DNA from: Diphasiastrum complanatum
Taxonomy: Eukaryota > Streptophyta > Lycopodiopsida > Lycopodiales > Lycopodiaceae
Direction: 5' to 3'
Assembly: GCA_029204225.1 (NCBI GenBank)
Contig: CM055111.1
Location: 47,915,594-47,979,593, forward strand
DNA: 64,000 bases
The notes beneath the pieces were generated by a model that had not been told where the DNA came from, made no database searches, and saw only the letters and a program-made list of their open reading frames with translations. A program made the position numbers and the translations under genes. Shown here in pieces: positions 12,101-23,705 of the stretch. The first letter of the stretch is position 1, and each line of letters opens with the position of its first letter.

Positions 12101-12953
12101 AGACATAGAAGTACTTAGAGGGTCTGATTTTATCTTTATAAGTCAAGTAAACTATGCTCAAAGTCTTTTGAAGAAGTTTAAGATGAAAGTATGCAAAAGT
12201 GTTGACACACCAATGGAGCAAGATGTAAAAGTGCCAAATGAAGATGATGAAAGATCCTTTATGGACATCACTTTGTTTAGGCAACTTATAGGTTCCTTAA
12301 TGTGGATCACTATAACTAGACCAGATCTTAGCTTTAGTGTATGTAGGTTGAGCCAATCCATGCAAAAGCCATTGACTATCCATTGGAAAAAGGCTAAGAG
12401 GATTCTAAGATACATCTCGGGTACATTGGATTTTGGGATTCTATATAGAGGAGATGTGATTAACCTTCATGCATTTAGTGATTCAGATTTTGCAGGGGAC
12501 AAGAGGGATAGGAAATCAACAAGTGCCTATTCAACTTTCATAGGAGAAGGTGTGGTTTCATGGCTTTCAAAAAAGCAAGAAACTATATCTCTATCTTCAA
12601 CCGAGGCCGAGTACAAAGCTTTGACAACCACTACAAAGGAGGTACTTTGGATCAAGAGATTATTGGTGGAACTAAAGATCATGGATTCAGAGGAGGCACC
12701 AATCATCTACAATGACAATATATCATCCCAACACCTTGCATCTAACCCAATCTTCCATGCAAGATCTAAGCACATTGAGGTATGCCATCACTTTGTGAGA
12801 GAAATGGTGCAAGCCAAGGAGATTGCTTTGGAGCATGTTCCAAGCAATGAATGTGTAGCTGATCTACTTACTAAACCACTTCAAAAGACACCTTTTATGA
12901 AGTTCAGATCATCACTTGGAGTGATTAGTAAAGCAATGATTGAACCAAGCTAG
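9101..12953 (+). pseudogene. Copia gag-pol, broken
   Basis: Gag homology starts at about 9101, where the frame reads KYIKRCNVALHCIKMN. An in-frame TAA at 9274-9276 interrupts it, and the frame is then open from 9295 to 10914. Visible in order: gag; zinc knuckle CYYCSKMGHYASEC; protease WWIDSGASSHMT; integrase zinc-binding HKRLGH with CEAC; and the integrase core IDDYSRYCWVFLL, SDNGGEF, NGVAERRNR. A one-base frameshift near 10880-10900 moves the frame to 10863-12953. That second frame holds the RT (KWVFKLK, MDVSNAFLNG, catalytic YVDDI), RNase H (SDSDFAGDKRDRKSTSAY, SLSSTEAEYKAL) and C-terminal end, stopping at TAG 12951. The gag N-terminus normally present before KYIKR is missing, and a splice-acceptor-like TTTTCAG sits just before 9097. 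So there are two or three lesions in an otherwise well-preserved polyprotein. Confidence 0.95.
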
Positions 12954-12954
12954 A

Positions 12955-12967
12955 TAGTGAGGAGGAG
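12955..12967 (+). other. polypurine tract of element 1
   Basis: GTGAGGAGGAG directly precedes the 3' LTR. A purine tract of this form primes plus-strand synthesis in LTR elements, and the same AGGAGGAG occurs beside the 3' LTR of element 2. Confidence 0.85.
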
Positions 12968-13649
12968 TGTTAAAAATTCACAATTCTAGCTTGACTAGTT
13001 TTGGTCATATGACTTGTAAATAGTTAGATGGTCATGATGTGGCTTGTCACACGTGCCAAATAGCATAGGATTCCATTCATAAGGATGTTCTCAAGTAGAC
13101 CTAAGTGTTAGAACCTTTGGAATGAGTCCAAATTATGCTTAGATACAAGGGAGAAAAAATAGGAGCTATTTCTGGTAATTTTTGCATTGTTGAGGGATCT
13201 CCAAGATTCCAACCCTAACTTGGTAGGGATGAAAGATCCACCAAAATTAGCAGTAGGGATAGGTTTAGGGCTACTCATACCTGCCCAAAACCGTGATGGA
13301 TCATGTATATATAGGTGATGATATCTCACCAAAATCAATCAAGCAATTTCATGTTTTTTCTCTCATAATGGTGCAATTGCTCTCTATATTCATAATTGTT
13401 TGAGTACTTGTGATTACTAATGATTATAGGATTGAATGTAGGTCTGGTGTACAGTACTCAGACTGTGGGAGGCCGTACTTTCACACGTGTGAAGCCTTCT
13501 TCAAGGATTTGGGCCATTTAGTGAGGTTCAAGCATAGATTTTTGATGGATTTTGATGGTTCAACTTGTGCTAATCTTATGAAATCATAATCTATTGTTTC
13601 CCTCATCATTTCAAGTGTTTTAGGATCCTTATTTGCTGTCATTTTTACA
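12968..13649 (+). repeat. 3' LTR of element 1
   Basis: This 682-bp copy differs from the 5' LTR at about eight positions, all substitutions. It ends TTTTTACA and is followed by the target duplication GATTG. Confidence 0.95.
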
Positions 13650-13654
13650 GATTG

Positions 13655-15185
13655 CGACTCAGGGCGAGCTCCAACCAAGTCTCAGCCTCCCTTGCTGGAA
13701 TGTTGTCCTGGCGCCTGCCTTGGCATGCCAGCACCCCAGAGACTAGGATTGGTCACACACTTGAAATGTAACCTTCTTAGAATTATTAATAAAGTGGGAT
13801 TTTTCTCAGACTGACTCTGATTACCTTCTGGGTTTCAGTGTTCGGTAAAAGCGCCAGTTGTAAGGCCGCTTCAAACTTTTTGATCTGGCACAGAGCTGAG
13901 GGTCGTATCGTGGGACGCTAGCGGTATGCCGTCGGAACCATTCGGTCTATGGCGCCAACGGTATGCTGTAGGGACCATTCGCTCCAAGAACTAGTTGTCT
14001 CCATATCTGTCGCTGCTTGCGGTTCTGAGTGTTTCTTGCATGAACGTGAATGGGTTAAGCTCTTGGGGAACGGGCTCTAACTTGTCGGCTGAGTTGGATG
14101 GCTTGCTTGGGTGGAAGTTACTTGTTTATGGCTGTCCAGTCTAGCGTGGCGCCAGGCTAGCTTCCAGCGCTCATGACTAAGCTTTCAGTTGGTTAAGTCT
14201 GATGTAAGTCAGACCGCTTGCTTGGAATGGATGTTACTCGTTTGTTACGAAGCTTCGAGTTGGTTAAGTTTGATGTATGTTGGGCGGCTTGCTTGGAGGG
14301 AAGTCACCCACATCGGGGCCCCCAATCTGGCATGGCACCAGGTTGGATCTCAATGTTGGTTTCAGAACCTCAAGTTGGTTAAGCCTGATCATTGTTGGCG
14401 AGTTGGCTGCTTGTATGTCAAGTCGAATCAGCCCAAATGTAACCATCGTGGAGAGCCAAGGGGTCGCACCAGTTTGATCCGCATACGAACTATCTCTTCA
14501 CGTTTGTTTGAAGCACCATGTCTGTCGTCGTGCAAAACTTGACTTTCACAATTCCATCACTGGTCAGTTGCCTCACAGTCAAAACAAGAAGTGTACATCT
14601 AGCTTGGCTTCGAGTAGCTCTCTTTGAATCAGACACATGCACCCAGAGTTTGCATTAGTCCGATTTCAATACGAACTGTCCCTTAGCGGCCATTCGAAGT
14701 ACCAAGTCTCTCCAATTCTTTCGTTGATCAGCTGCTTTACATGTAACGGAAGTCAGCCGACTCATTATGTCTCCTCATCATTAAAGTAGATTAGATCTAG
14801 GTAATTAGTCAGATTGATCTTAGAGTAGCTAGACTAATTAGATCAATTAGGAAAGACTTAGAGCTAGTCCTAGGATAGTCGACCGTGATCCATATAATAA
14901 CTCATCTAGGATTAGATTACTTCCTTAGGAATAGATTGTTAAACAGATTAGATTAGATAGATCTAGATTGATAATATTAGGTCCATAAGTACTGGATAGA
15001 TTAGGCTTAGATAGTTTTAGGTTGTAAGTCTTCGGTAAGTTAAGCTTGGAGTATGGTTAGATCATAATAGATAGATAAAATAGATCGAATTAGATCTAAA
15101 GCCCCATAACATAGCCTAGGCATAGTTTTAGAATAGATCAATCAAGTATTAAGCTAGAGAAAAATTAGATTAGATCTAGCAGTAC
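13655..15185. other. unassigned: LTR-like start, then TAGAT-rich stretch
   Basis: At 13670-13900 the sequence resembles the R/U5 part of an LTR. At 14760-15180 it becomes rich in GATTAGAT, TAGATC and TCTAG words without a clean tandem period. No coding homology was recognised. Confidence 0.35.
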
Positions 15186-15189
15186 CCTT

Positions 15190-16038
15190 CATGGTATGAA
15201 TTGTCTTCCATAACTGCTCGTAAATGAGGTTCAAGACCTTGTATGTAGCACACCACATTGGTCTTCTCAATCAAAAATTGCATACATTCAGCTACTTCAA
15301 CAAATTGCACATTGTATTCTTCAACTATAGATTTTTTTCAAATGAAATATCATCTTTGAAATGATCTCCTTGAAAAGACTTCAATAGTCTTTGGTTTGAA
15401 CATAAGGCAACGATTTCTAGTCCAAGCCAATGCTTCATATTCCATCCAATTTTGCCACCAAATATGAGCAAGGCCACTAAGGTACTTTCCCACCATTTCC
15501 AATTAATCCTTATCATTGTGTCAATGAATGGAAAAATGGAGTTCAAACTTTTCCAACCATTGTTCAAATGAAGTAGGGCTCGATTGTCCATTGAAGAATA
15601 GTAATGACGAACCACAATGGATACAAGAAGTGGCACAATAACGATTTTGTTGATCTCCAGGAGAGTTACTGAAAGTGCTACTTTGTATGTAAAGTTGCAC
15701 TGGAGGTGAAGATTGTTCAAGTTGGCAAATAGAGCTCATGTACCACATTGCATGCTCACCACCTTGTGAATTACAATGATGTTTTGATTGTCACGAATTG
15801 GGCTCATCATCACTGTCACTACTATAACAACCGCCATTCATTGTTGGATTGATTCGATTGATATAGCTCATGGTCTTTATATCATAGACCAAACAGTCTC
15901 CGCATGAGTCGTGTTGCTCATATTGATATGAATTATTGTCACTATGCTGTTCAAATTGATCTCCAAAATCATAGTATGATTGGTCATCACATTCATATTA
16001 ACTATCAAATTCCAGCTCATAGTCATAATCAAAATCCA
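15190..16038 (-). pseudogene. retrotransposon gag remnant
   Basis: On the minus strand the translation contains FEQWLEKFELHFSIH, then KDWLEMVGKYLSG and HIWWQNWMEYEALAWT. Near the end it reads VEEYNVQFVEVAECM and GLEPHLRAVM. This is the usual order of a Ty3/Gypsy-type gag domain: aromatic-rich helices, then a central block. A possible start is ATG 16038, which leads into an acidic Asp/Tyr-rich N-terminus. At least four stop codons and one or more frame changes interrupt it. No LTR of this element was located. Confidence 0.65.
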
Positions 16039-16588
16039 TTTTGGCAAATCAAAGGAGAATATGAATTTGAAAGTTTATAAAGAACCTTATAAATTTTTTT
16101 TGAAATTTACTTTTGCAAGGAAATAAGCTCTTGATAGTTTTCTCCACCCACTTAACACTCAGAGTTCTACGATGAGTAAAAGAAAGCAAAAACTTGTAGG
16201 TGGTATGAGATTGAGCACTTTTGCTCTTTACAACAATGAATTCTAAGCTCAAACGCAAAAGTTGTGAGGATTCGAAAATAACTAATGAAAACACATAAAA
16301 TCTGACTTAAAAAAGGGGTCTTGAAAAAAAAAATTGAAAAGTAATAATCACAAAATCTTAACAACTTCTCAATGTCAGACTCGTCATTCTGATCAGTTTT
16401 TGTTTTGATTGCATTTTCTTGACGATGACTTCGATGCGCCATTCAAATGTCCATGGGGCTTGGCATTTTGCGAGTGATTATTCTGCGAGTTTAGCGAGTT
16501 TTTATCTTACCAAGTTTCAAAAAATTGATGGCACGTGGTGTGCCATTTGCATGTGGCTTGCATGCATACAATAAGACTTTGCATGCTA
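16039..16588. other. no gene seen
   Basis: AT-rich sequence with short scattered open frames only. The palindromic word GGCACGTGGTGTGCC occurs near 16532. Confidence 0.3.
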
Positions 16589-16802
16589 TCAAAACATTTG
16601 CATGTCATTACAATTCGTTGATCCTGTTCCCGTGAGCAATGCATAGTTATTGTGCATCCAATCTGGCATTATAGGCTGCTGTGGGTACATGAGAACTCCC
16701 TGAGGGATCTCATCAACGGCAGTTGTATACAACATTTCTTCTGCAGTCGAGAGGTTGTCTATGATCTGAGTAGGAAGAACGGAAAAGCTCTCCCAGGCTG
16801 GC
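16589..16802 (-). other. possible terminal exon, gene unknown
   Basis: A minus-strand stretch starts just after a good splice acceptor (TTTTATTTTGCAG, ending at 16803). It stays open for about 70 codons (PAWESFSVLPTQIIDNLSTA, then EIPQGVLMYPQQPIMPDWMH) to a stop at 16589. Codon content looks genuine rather than random. No family was recognised and no partner exon was found, so it may be a captured or orphaned exon. Confidence 0.35.
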
Positions 16803-17224
16803 CTGCAAAATAAAACGCAATAATTACTCCACATTCATAGTTTGAATATGTATGTTGCTTTCCAATCCAAGAACATGTTTTATTTGAAACAACACAAGAT
16901 ACTCCAAAACAAAGCCCCGTTCTATGTTGTAACACAACTTAATCCAAAGTGTAACAAACATCAATGCAAGTACATTCTCTCTCTGATTTAATTCACAATA
17001 TGACAAAAGTCTGAAAACAAGAAAAAAACATATCAAAGTTGAAATTCAAAAACCCGCAACAAAGAGAATACTTGGCTGAAAAGCGTTGCTTCTAGGTTGG
17101 GAACACTCATTGGCCATATTATTTGAGCACAAACTAGACAACAAAAAACATTCTCACATAGTGGATATTGTTGTGCAGCTGGATCTGATGGTTGAGACGG
17201 AAGATTCCATCTTTTGATCAAACT

Positions 17225-17965
17225 TCGCAGTCATCTATTCCATTCATTGCTAGTGTTGCCTTGCCATCTTTTCCATTTGTTGCCTTGCCATCTTTTCCAT
17301 CTGATCCATTAGGATCTGTGTTGAGGTAGATGTAGCCCTATATGTTGATGCATAAGGCATCGTACTGGTTGTAATTTCATCATCATATCCTCCATCTTCC
17401 TCTTTGACAACGTCTTCCATTGCTTCATTTAAAGTTTTGTATTGGTCTGCCTTTTTTAATTCTCTTCTTCTTTTTTTTAGGCAGTCGCCAAAAACCACAT
17501 GATCATTGCATGTTCAGGTGTTAGGTCGAGATTACATTTAGAACGATGATGTTTGATTCTTTCAATGTAATCACAAACTCGCTCCTTTTTTTTCCGTTCT
17601 GATCAAGATGAATGGATCTTCTAAAAATTTGCATGGCTTGAATCTCATGATCAGAGTTGTTTTTTATAGCCTTCCAATCATCTCCACAACATAATTAAAA
17701 ACCATTCATGGGTAGCTCCAACGAGTGCCATAGGAAATAACTTAAGCTTATCACATGGGATAATTTTTCCACAAATTTCACAAGCTTCTCCAAAGATCTG
17801 TAGGAATCCGATTGGATCAAAAGATCCATCAAATTTAGGACCAAATTCATCCCCCATTTCTAAAATTATGAATGACGCATATCACAGATGCAAGCGTCTC
17901 ATAATGTTCTCATGATAGGAAGCTGACATATGGGTAGTAAAAAAGCTATCGGATATTCCAATTCC
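17225..17965 (-). pseudogene. Ty3/Gypsy gag remnant
   Basis: Minus-strand translation gives PKFDGSFDPIGFLQIFGEAC, then KLKLFPMALVGATHEWF. This is the classic start of the Gypsy gag domain. It is followed by ERVCDYIERIKHHRS-like text and a 82-codon open tail (17250-17498) that ends in Met/Gln/Lys-rich repeats (QMEKMARQ twice). Several stop codons and frame changes are present. It is distinct in sequence from the gag at 15190-16038. Downstream text to 17035 may be a degraded continuation. Confidence 0.65.
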
Positions 17966-18610
17966 TTTCTATTGCATCAATTTAATGTAGATGTGTAGGA
18001 AACTCTGAGGTTTCATTCGATCTTGTGAAGGAAACCTATGATGATGCTCCCTAGCTCTTTGGTAAGGTGGTTGTGTTTAGAGATAAGGTGGCACCTCATC
18101 TAGTTGTGGCAATTCTTGATATTGGATATGGACACAAAGGAAGTGAAAGTGGGTGACAATAGACAATATTCAACACATTAAATAGACCAATGCTCAAAGT
18201 GTTTTGAAGAAAATCAGAATAAGCTTGTATGTTCAACTTTTTGATGAAATTTTAACCTTTTTTTGCCAAAGCAAGCTTAATTCAAAAATACAAAAAACAA
18301 GCTCAAAGAGGCACTCCACAATTTTTGTAGTTAGCAATGTGATTGGAAGAAAAGAACATTTATTTTTGAAGATAAATGTACATGTTGATGAAATACAAAC
18401 AAAGCAAAGTCATGCAATCATGAAAGAATTAGAATAGACATGAAACACGCTTAAGATGTAGCATATTAAATACTTGATGATCAACAATTGAACTATTGTA
18501 ATGTTGCTAAAGAAGTAAGATATCTTGTTTTGTTAAATTGTGTGCCATATGGTCTTAGATTACCTATACAGATGGAGGGCATTAGATTAATATATGAGGG
18601 GCCAAGTTAT
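17966..18610. other. no gene seen
   Basis: AT-rich, with one 77-codon open frame at 18204-18437 that has no recognisable motif. Confidence 0.3.
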
Positions 18611-18772
18611 TTGACTGAGCATTCTTCTTCATAGTAGTATCTCAGTTTAGGTGTGTTATCGAGTGCTTGGTTTGTCGCTTGTCGCTTGTCCGATAAGGGG
18701 GTCCTTAGGTTGTAGATTGTTGATGGCTCCACGAGCACCTAGGTTTCTTGTTCAGAGGTTTCATTATCTACT
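18611..18772 (+). repeat. 162-bp dispersed direct repeat, copy 1
   Basis: The 153 bases from CATTCTTCTTCATAG to CATTATCTACT (18620-18772) are identical to 21946-22098. They are preceded in both places by TTGACTGAG, with one base of difference at the join. The repeat contains the internal triplication GTCGCTTGTCGCTTGTCCG. It has no TIR, no poly-A tail and no reading frame I recognise. Confidence 0.9.
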
Positions 18773-20317
18773 TTGGTAGGTAGGTATGGGTGTTCTCGAT
18801 GCCCACTCAAGGCTCTTTGGCTGCTCCATTATCTCGACCCCATTGTTGCCAAGTCCCATTATGGTACCTAGTGGATGGGTGTCGGTACATTTGTCCATGC
18901 ATAAAAAAAAAAACATAAAGCGGACATCGGATTCCGACGGATAATACGGATGTCGGAATCCAACGTCTGTGACCAAATTCTCAAAGCCGCGTCATTTTTC
19001 TGGGGCTTTCTTATTTTTTATTCTTGCAGGAGATTGTTGGAGATCGTGTTTGGCGCTTCTTCTCAACTCTATCAATTCCATTTGTCTCATTCCAAGTACG
19101 ATTCTTTTGTTTTGTTATGTGCAACTAATATTTCTTTCTTTGTAACTTTTTCTTGTACACTATCTTTCTTGTATTGTATATTTTGTGTAGTTAAACATAA
19201 ATATGTGTCTTAGTGATTTATGTTCATGAGCGAATGAGAGAAGAAGAGAAGGATGTGTGTGAGAGACAGAGAGAGCAAGAAAAATATAGATAGAAAAGTT
19301 TGATTTAATATTATGTTCTTTGTAAATTTTAGGGTCTAGATTTAATGTTATGTTCTTTGTGAAATAGTGTGAGAATAAAGCTCTTGAGGTTTGAATGAAG
19401 ATCATAACCAGCTCCACTATCAAAGATGTAGAGCTACCACGTTTTCTCACTGATTGATCTAGTATGGCTATCTTATTGCTACTCCCTATCGAGCCATAAA
19501 GGGTAATCCATCGCTGCTTGATACATGTAAAATGAGATATCAGCTAGAGAAAGCTAGTGAAGTGTGCTCGGTATGATGGCATTTCTGTTAAAAATCAGAA
19601 CTCAAAATGATCTTTGACATTGACTCACTATCTCCATTGGAAGCTTGAGATATCTTGGCTATGGGATATTTAATTATCTCTGCTTTGTGAGTTAGAACCC
19701 AGTTTTCCTTGCAAGATATTTGGAGAGCTGGCCTACCATCGTTGCTAGATGAGTGAGCCATCTAACCATTCAATCACATTATAGTCGTTGAGGAATTGAA
19801 CGTTGACTTCCAAAATACTGAAGGATTATTGCTGATTTCCAAAAGAGAGTTCAGAGATGTGATTATTAATATCGCTACCTCTATAATACATCTGACCATC
19901 GCTACTACTACTTTGCAGGCCTTCACTACGTCTATGAGTATTAGATATGAAAGAAAGCCAACACTAAGCTAGTTGTCAAATCAGAGACTCAGCTAACTAA
20001 GCCTTCACGACCATGAAAAGGGAGTTTGCAACTGTTGTCTAAAGCTGATGTATCAACAACCATTGAGAACTCACTAATTTATTGTCAATGGGAGCCCTCA
20101 TGGCTGTTCTAGTTGAGAGCAATTTTGTACTTGGAGACTTTATGTATGAATATATATTCGTTGAATTGAAATTTCTTTCATCAAATTTTAAGTGCTTAAA
20201 ATGTAACTCAAATAATTTTTGCAAATTTTTTATTAACAATCATGAACGAATGATTTTGTTTACCAACTTCATAAGAAGTGGTGCAAAAGACTCCTAGGGT
20301 CGGATGGAGTCCATTTT
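18773..20317. other. no gene seen
   Basis: This lies between the two copies of the 162-bp repeat. It holds short AT-rich open frames only. At 18920-18965 two related words (CGGACATCGGATTCC and CGGATGTCGGAATCC) lie close together. Confidence 0.3.
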
Positions 20318-20359
20318 TAGGACAGAATGGAGCCAATAAACTGGTTCCATTCTGTCCTA
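20318..20359. repeat. hairpin, 18-bp arms
   Basis: TAGGACAGAATGGAGCCA (20318-20335) pairs with TGGTTCCATTCTGTCCTA (20342-20359) with one mismatch and a 6-base loop. A T-run follows directly. Confidence 0.85.
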
Positions 20360-20419
20360 GTTTTTTTTTTTTCATTTTTTACTCTCAGAATAATTCTCGG
20401 AACAGGGTGCCATTTTGAT

Positions 20420-20508
20420 AGGGATATACCAAGGGATGGCCCTCGGTATATCCCTCAATAGAGATAGGCCACCAACAGCCTTTTTAGAGGAATATACTGA
20501 GGGCCATC
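20420..20508. repeat. nested hairpins, MITE-like
   Basis: AGGGATATACCAAGGG (20420-20435) pairs with CCCTCGGTATATCCCT (20440-20455) around the tetraloop ATGG, with one mismatch that is a G-U pair in RNA. The second arm also pairs outward: the 22 bases at 20435-20456 match the complement of 20487-20508 with two mismatches. Alternative folds of one sequence suggest a degraded miniature inverted-repeat element. Confidence 0.75.
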
Positions 20509-20689
20509 GATATATCCCTTGATATCCCCGTGCTATAAACAACGCAGAAACGAGATGAAAAAATCTTGATTAACGAGGGATATATCCAGGATCTCGTTCC
20601 GAGACATACTTCATGGTGTATGAAGAGCTTTATGATGTTTTTTCAAAAAAAAAAAATTCTTCATAAAAGCTTTGGTAATCCTCTAGAAT

Positions 20690-21785
20690 CTTGTAGCAAT
20701 TCTCTTCTAGCACTTATACCAAGCAAATCAATGCATAGAATAGTGAAATTTTGATCAACCTTTGATCTATCCTTAATCTAATGACTCTTGCCACTGCCTA
20801 AGATAAAGCCACACTCAAATAAAGTTTAGCAACCTCACTATCTAGAGATCCAATCAAAATTAGGGTTTTGACAAAATCACAAAAGATTGATTATTTCAAA
20901 ATCTACATGCAAATGCCAAAAACTTGATATGCAATCTAATAGCCACCACTTAGGCTTTTCCAGTGATCCAAAAATTGGCCAAATCCAACATGAAATGTGT
21001 GAAATTAGAGTTGATCAAGATTATAAATCTATATAGGGTTTTGATCTACAAAAGATCCAATCTACATATGCAAGAAACTTGATTTTGGTGTAGAATCCAA
21101 TCTAGCATGCTATAGCATTGATATCTTCTCCAAATCATTGATAGATGTGATTGCTTCCTTCATAACCTGAAACCATATGAAGAATTTCTAATCAATAAAG
21201 ATCCAAATCCATAAAATGATCATGGGTTAGAAAGACAACATATCACCAATCTTGCCAATGTAGAAAAATCAGCATCTACTTTAAGAATGAGATGCAAACT
21301 CCGATAGATCTTGACAAAAAATGAACCAAAACATAAAATAATGTTTTTGTCCATACACTTAATCTAAAAATAGCAATTAATGATCATTCTACACATAGAA
21401 TTGCAAGATATCACAAGTATAGTGCACCAATGGATAATAGAACCCAAGCAAACCATGTATAAGCATGAATGAGATAAGAGAGAGAGTGTGATCCCTCTTT
21501 CCACGAGTTACATCCTTTTATAACAGGTCCAAAACCTAAATTGCCACTTGGTTTCCCTCCATAATGAAAATCCTACTATTTTTGGGACTAGATTCAATTT
21601 ACCCGACATTCAAATTTGAATGTACTAAAAATCGGCTTCTACATTTCCTACACTTTCAAAAAGTGTTTATTCAAATACTTTTAGACTACTTTGAAAAGTC
21701 AAACTCTAAGTCTAACATGAAATTGGCCTCAAATGCCAAATAAACAAATGTAGCAAATATGACTAAACTAGTTGAATTTCTCACA
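20690..21785 (-). mobile_element. Copia family-B 5' fragment (LTR plus leader)
   Basis: The sequence matches, in reverse, the element that ends at the right of the window. An LTR spans about 21176-21785 (5' end TGTGAGAAATTCAACTAG at 21785). A degraded primer site and then leader sequence follow, down to about 20690, where a GTGCTAGAAGAGAATTG word is shared with 63522-63538. No gag is reached, so only the 5' end of the element remains. Confidence 0.75.
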
Positions 21786-21935
21786 CAAATCAGTCTCCAT
21801 TTGGGGTCCACTAATGCATCAAATTACATTGGGATCTAGTTCACTTGTGCTAGATCACCACTCAAGAGAGTTTCACAAAGGAAGGATGGCACTAGAGATC
21901 GTGTTGGTCATGGGCATGTCCTCGTTGTTCTTGGG

Positions 21936-22098
21936 TTGACTGAGTCATTCTTCTTCATAGTAGTATCTCAGTTTAGGTGTGTTATCGAGTGCTTGGTTTG
22001 TCGCTTGTCGCTTGTCCGATAAGGGGGTCCTTAGGTTGTAGATTGTTGATGGCTCCACGAGCACCTAGGTTTCTTGTTCAGAGGTTTCATTATCTACT
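21936..22098 (+). repeat. 162-bp dispersed direct repeat, copy 2
   Basis: This is identical over 153 bases to 18620-18772. The flanks differ on both sides beyond TTGACTGAG, so the repeat itself, not a larger unit, was copied. Confidence 0.9.
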
Positions 22099-22109
22099 GA
22101 TTTCTTTTA

Positions 22110-22789
22110 ACTATTTAAAAAACTAAGCAGTGATTAATACATATTTGTCATTTTTAAAAAAGCATCAAAATCTTCAAAGTTTCGAGTTTGGAAAAATCAA
22201 GTAACTTGAATTTGATACTTACATGTGAAACAACTCTATTTTGGTCCCTATCACTTGACATAGCCCATTGAATAATCATAATTAACCAGCATCACATGAG
22301 ATAGCTCAAACAACTTGATGTCTATCAATGTAAAAAGACTCATTTTGGCACTTCTCACCTGAGGCTCCTCATAGAGTGATCAACTTTGAGGGATTTCATC
22401 CAAATAGATTAAATTTGTTGCCTATCACTTGGGAATGCCAAAATTTGATGCCCAATGTGTAATTTTTTTTCTTATCACCCAACATGGCTCATCAAGTTAT
22501 TAGACTCAACTAGTTTCAAATCTAGTATATTTTGTTACACCAGTTATTGTTGACGTTTGATCCCTATCACATCAGATAGCTCAAATTTGCTATCTACCAT
22601 TAAAGATAGTTGTATTTTTGGCCTTTATCACTCGAGATTGTCTATTAAGTGATGAAACCAATAGAATAGTGACTTCAAGACATTGAAATACCTTGAATTT
22701 GGTACCTATCACTTAGAATAGCTCAAATTCGATGCCTAACATGTGATTTTGATGCAGTCACTCGACATGGCTGGTCAAGGGATTAGACT
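22110..22789. repeat. diverged repeat field with a recurring ~45-bp word
   Basis: A sequence like CGACATGGCTSRTCAAGKGA followed by TTAGACTCAACTAGTTTCAAATCTA recurs at about 22486-22530, 22758-22810 and 23166-23220. Between the copies are variants of CCTATCACTTRRRATAGCTCAAATTTGATGCC. This looks like an old tandem or dispersed repeat family; no coding sequence was recognised. Confidence 0.5.
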
Positions 22790-23165
22790 CAACTAGTTTC
22801 AAATCTACTATGAATGAGATCTAATGACTTAGAAGATCTAGTAGAAGAGTTAGCAAATGGTTGCTTTCGAGCCTTTGAGAAAAGCCTCATTTGCTTAACT
22901 AAACCACTATCCATTAGTTGCCCAACACCAAGCGAGCTCCTAGTAAGATTAGAAACATAGAGTACATTTTCTATATCCAATCTTTTAGAGGATACAAGAC
23001 TTAAAGAGATTGTTCCCACTCAATCTATTCTACATTCTTGATCACTTGCTGTTAGAATAAACTTTTTACAACCTAAAAAGGATACAAGAGTTGAGAAGAA
23101 TTCCTTTTGGAATGTCATGTGGGAACTAGCTCCACTCTCAATCCACTATGTGTCATTGGAGTAGC
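22790..23165 (-). pseudogene. Copia protease remnant with internal deletion
   Basis: Minus-strand text reads WIESGASSHMT, a variant of the Copia protease active-site block (usually WIDSGASSHMT, so the catalytic Asp is Glu here). It continues with VGTISLSLVSSKRLDIENVL and GVGQLMDSGL. It then jumps to FANSSTRSSKSLDLIHS, which belongs near the integrase zinc-binding region, so about 100 codons are missing. Stops are present upstream. It is a dead fragment inside the repeat field. Confidence 0.7.
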
Positions 23166-23334
23166 TCCACCCGACATGGCTCATCAAGTGATCAGACTCA
23201 ACTAATCCCAAGTCTAGTATAGTAAGATAGCTCAACCTTGACCCATTGTCAACGAAATTGACTGCATTTCATACGTTTATTGTTTACCAATAATTTTTTG
23301 TTTTTTTTCTAATCATCAATTTGTGTTGATGTAG

Positions 23335-23705
23335 GTTGAAGATTATGGGCATAAGTATACAAATGTCGAGTACAATATTGGATATTGCCAAGGCTATAGT
23401 GCCTTGGTTGATCATCTCGCGGCACAAGGCGTACATCCAAGGGTAAATTTTTGCTATATAATTTGTATTTCTCTTATTTTTTATACACAATTTGTATTTC
23501 ATTTCAATTTTATGACAAGTGTTTGGCTAATAATTATTAATCTGTTTTGTGAATGTGTATGTAGCAGGCATCCGCTTCCTTTGTGAAAAAAAGTATGGGA
23601 GGAAACCAAGGAGAAGAAGGGAATGAAGATGAAGGGGACAAATTCGAAGACGAAGGACAAGATTCGGCTATGGACAATAATGAGGGAGAAGATAGCGAAG
23701 ACTAA
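23335..23705 (+). other. two terminal exons of an unidentified gene
   Basis: After an acceptor (GTTGATGTAG) an exon at 23335-23442 reads VEDYGHKYTNVEYNIGYCQG and on to VHPR. A donor AGG|GTAAAT follows. The next exon at 23568-23705 starts after TATGTAGCAG and encodes an acidic tail (MGGNQGEEGNEDEGDKFEDE) ending at TAA. Both junctions are phase 0 and both exons stay open, which supports a real gene end. No upstream exons were found nearby. I do not recognise the family; acidic tails of this kind occur in some plant transposon and host nuclear proteins. Confidence 0.45.

Larger units (their letters stand above)
7694..13649 (+). mobile_element. complete Ty1/Copia retrotransposon (element 1)
   Basis: This is a 5956-bp element with 682-bp terminal repeats that begin TG and end CA. 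A 5-bp target duplication GATTG lies at 7689-7693 and 13650-13654. The primer-binding site follows the 5' LTR directly and a purine tract precedes the 3' LTR. I count about eight substitutions between the LTRs (about 1.2%), so the insertion is young. The gag-pol frame is already broken by a stop and a frameshift, so this copy cannot make its own full polyprotein. The domain order gag-protease-integrase-RT-RNase H is that of Copia. Confidence 0.96.
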
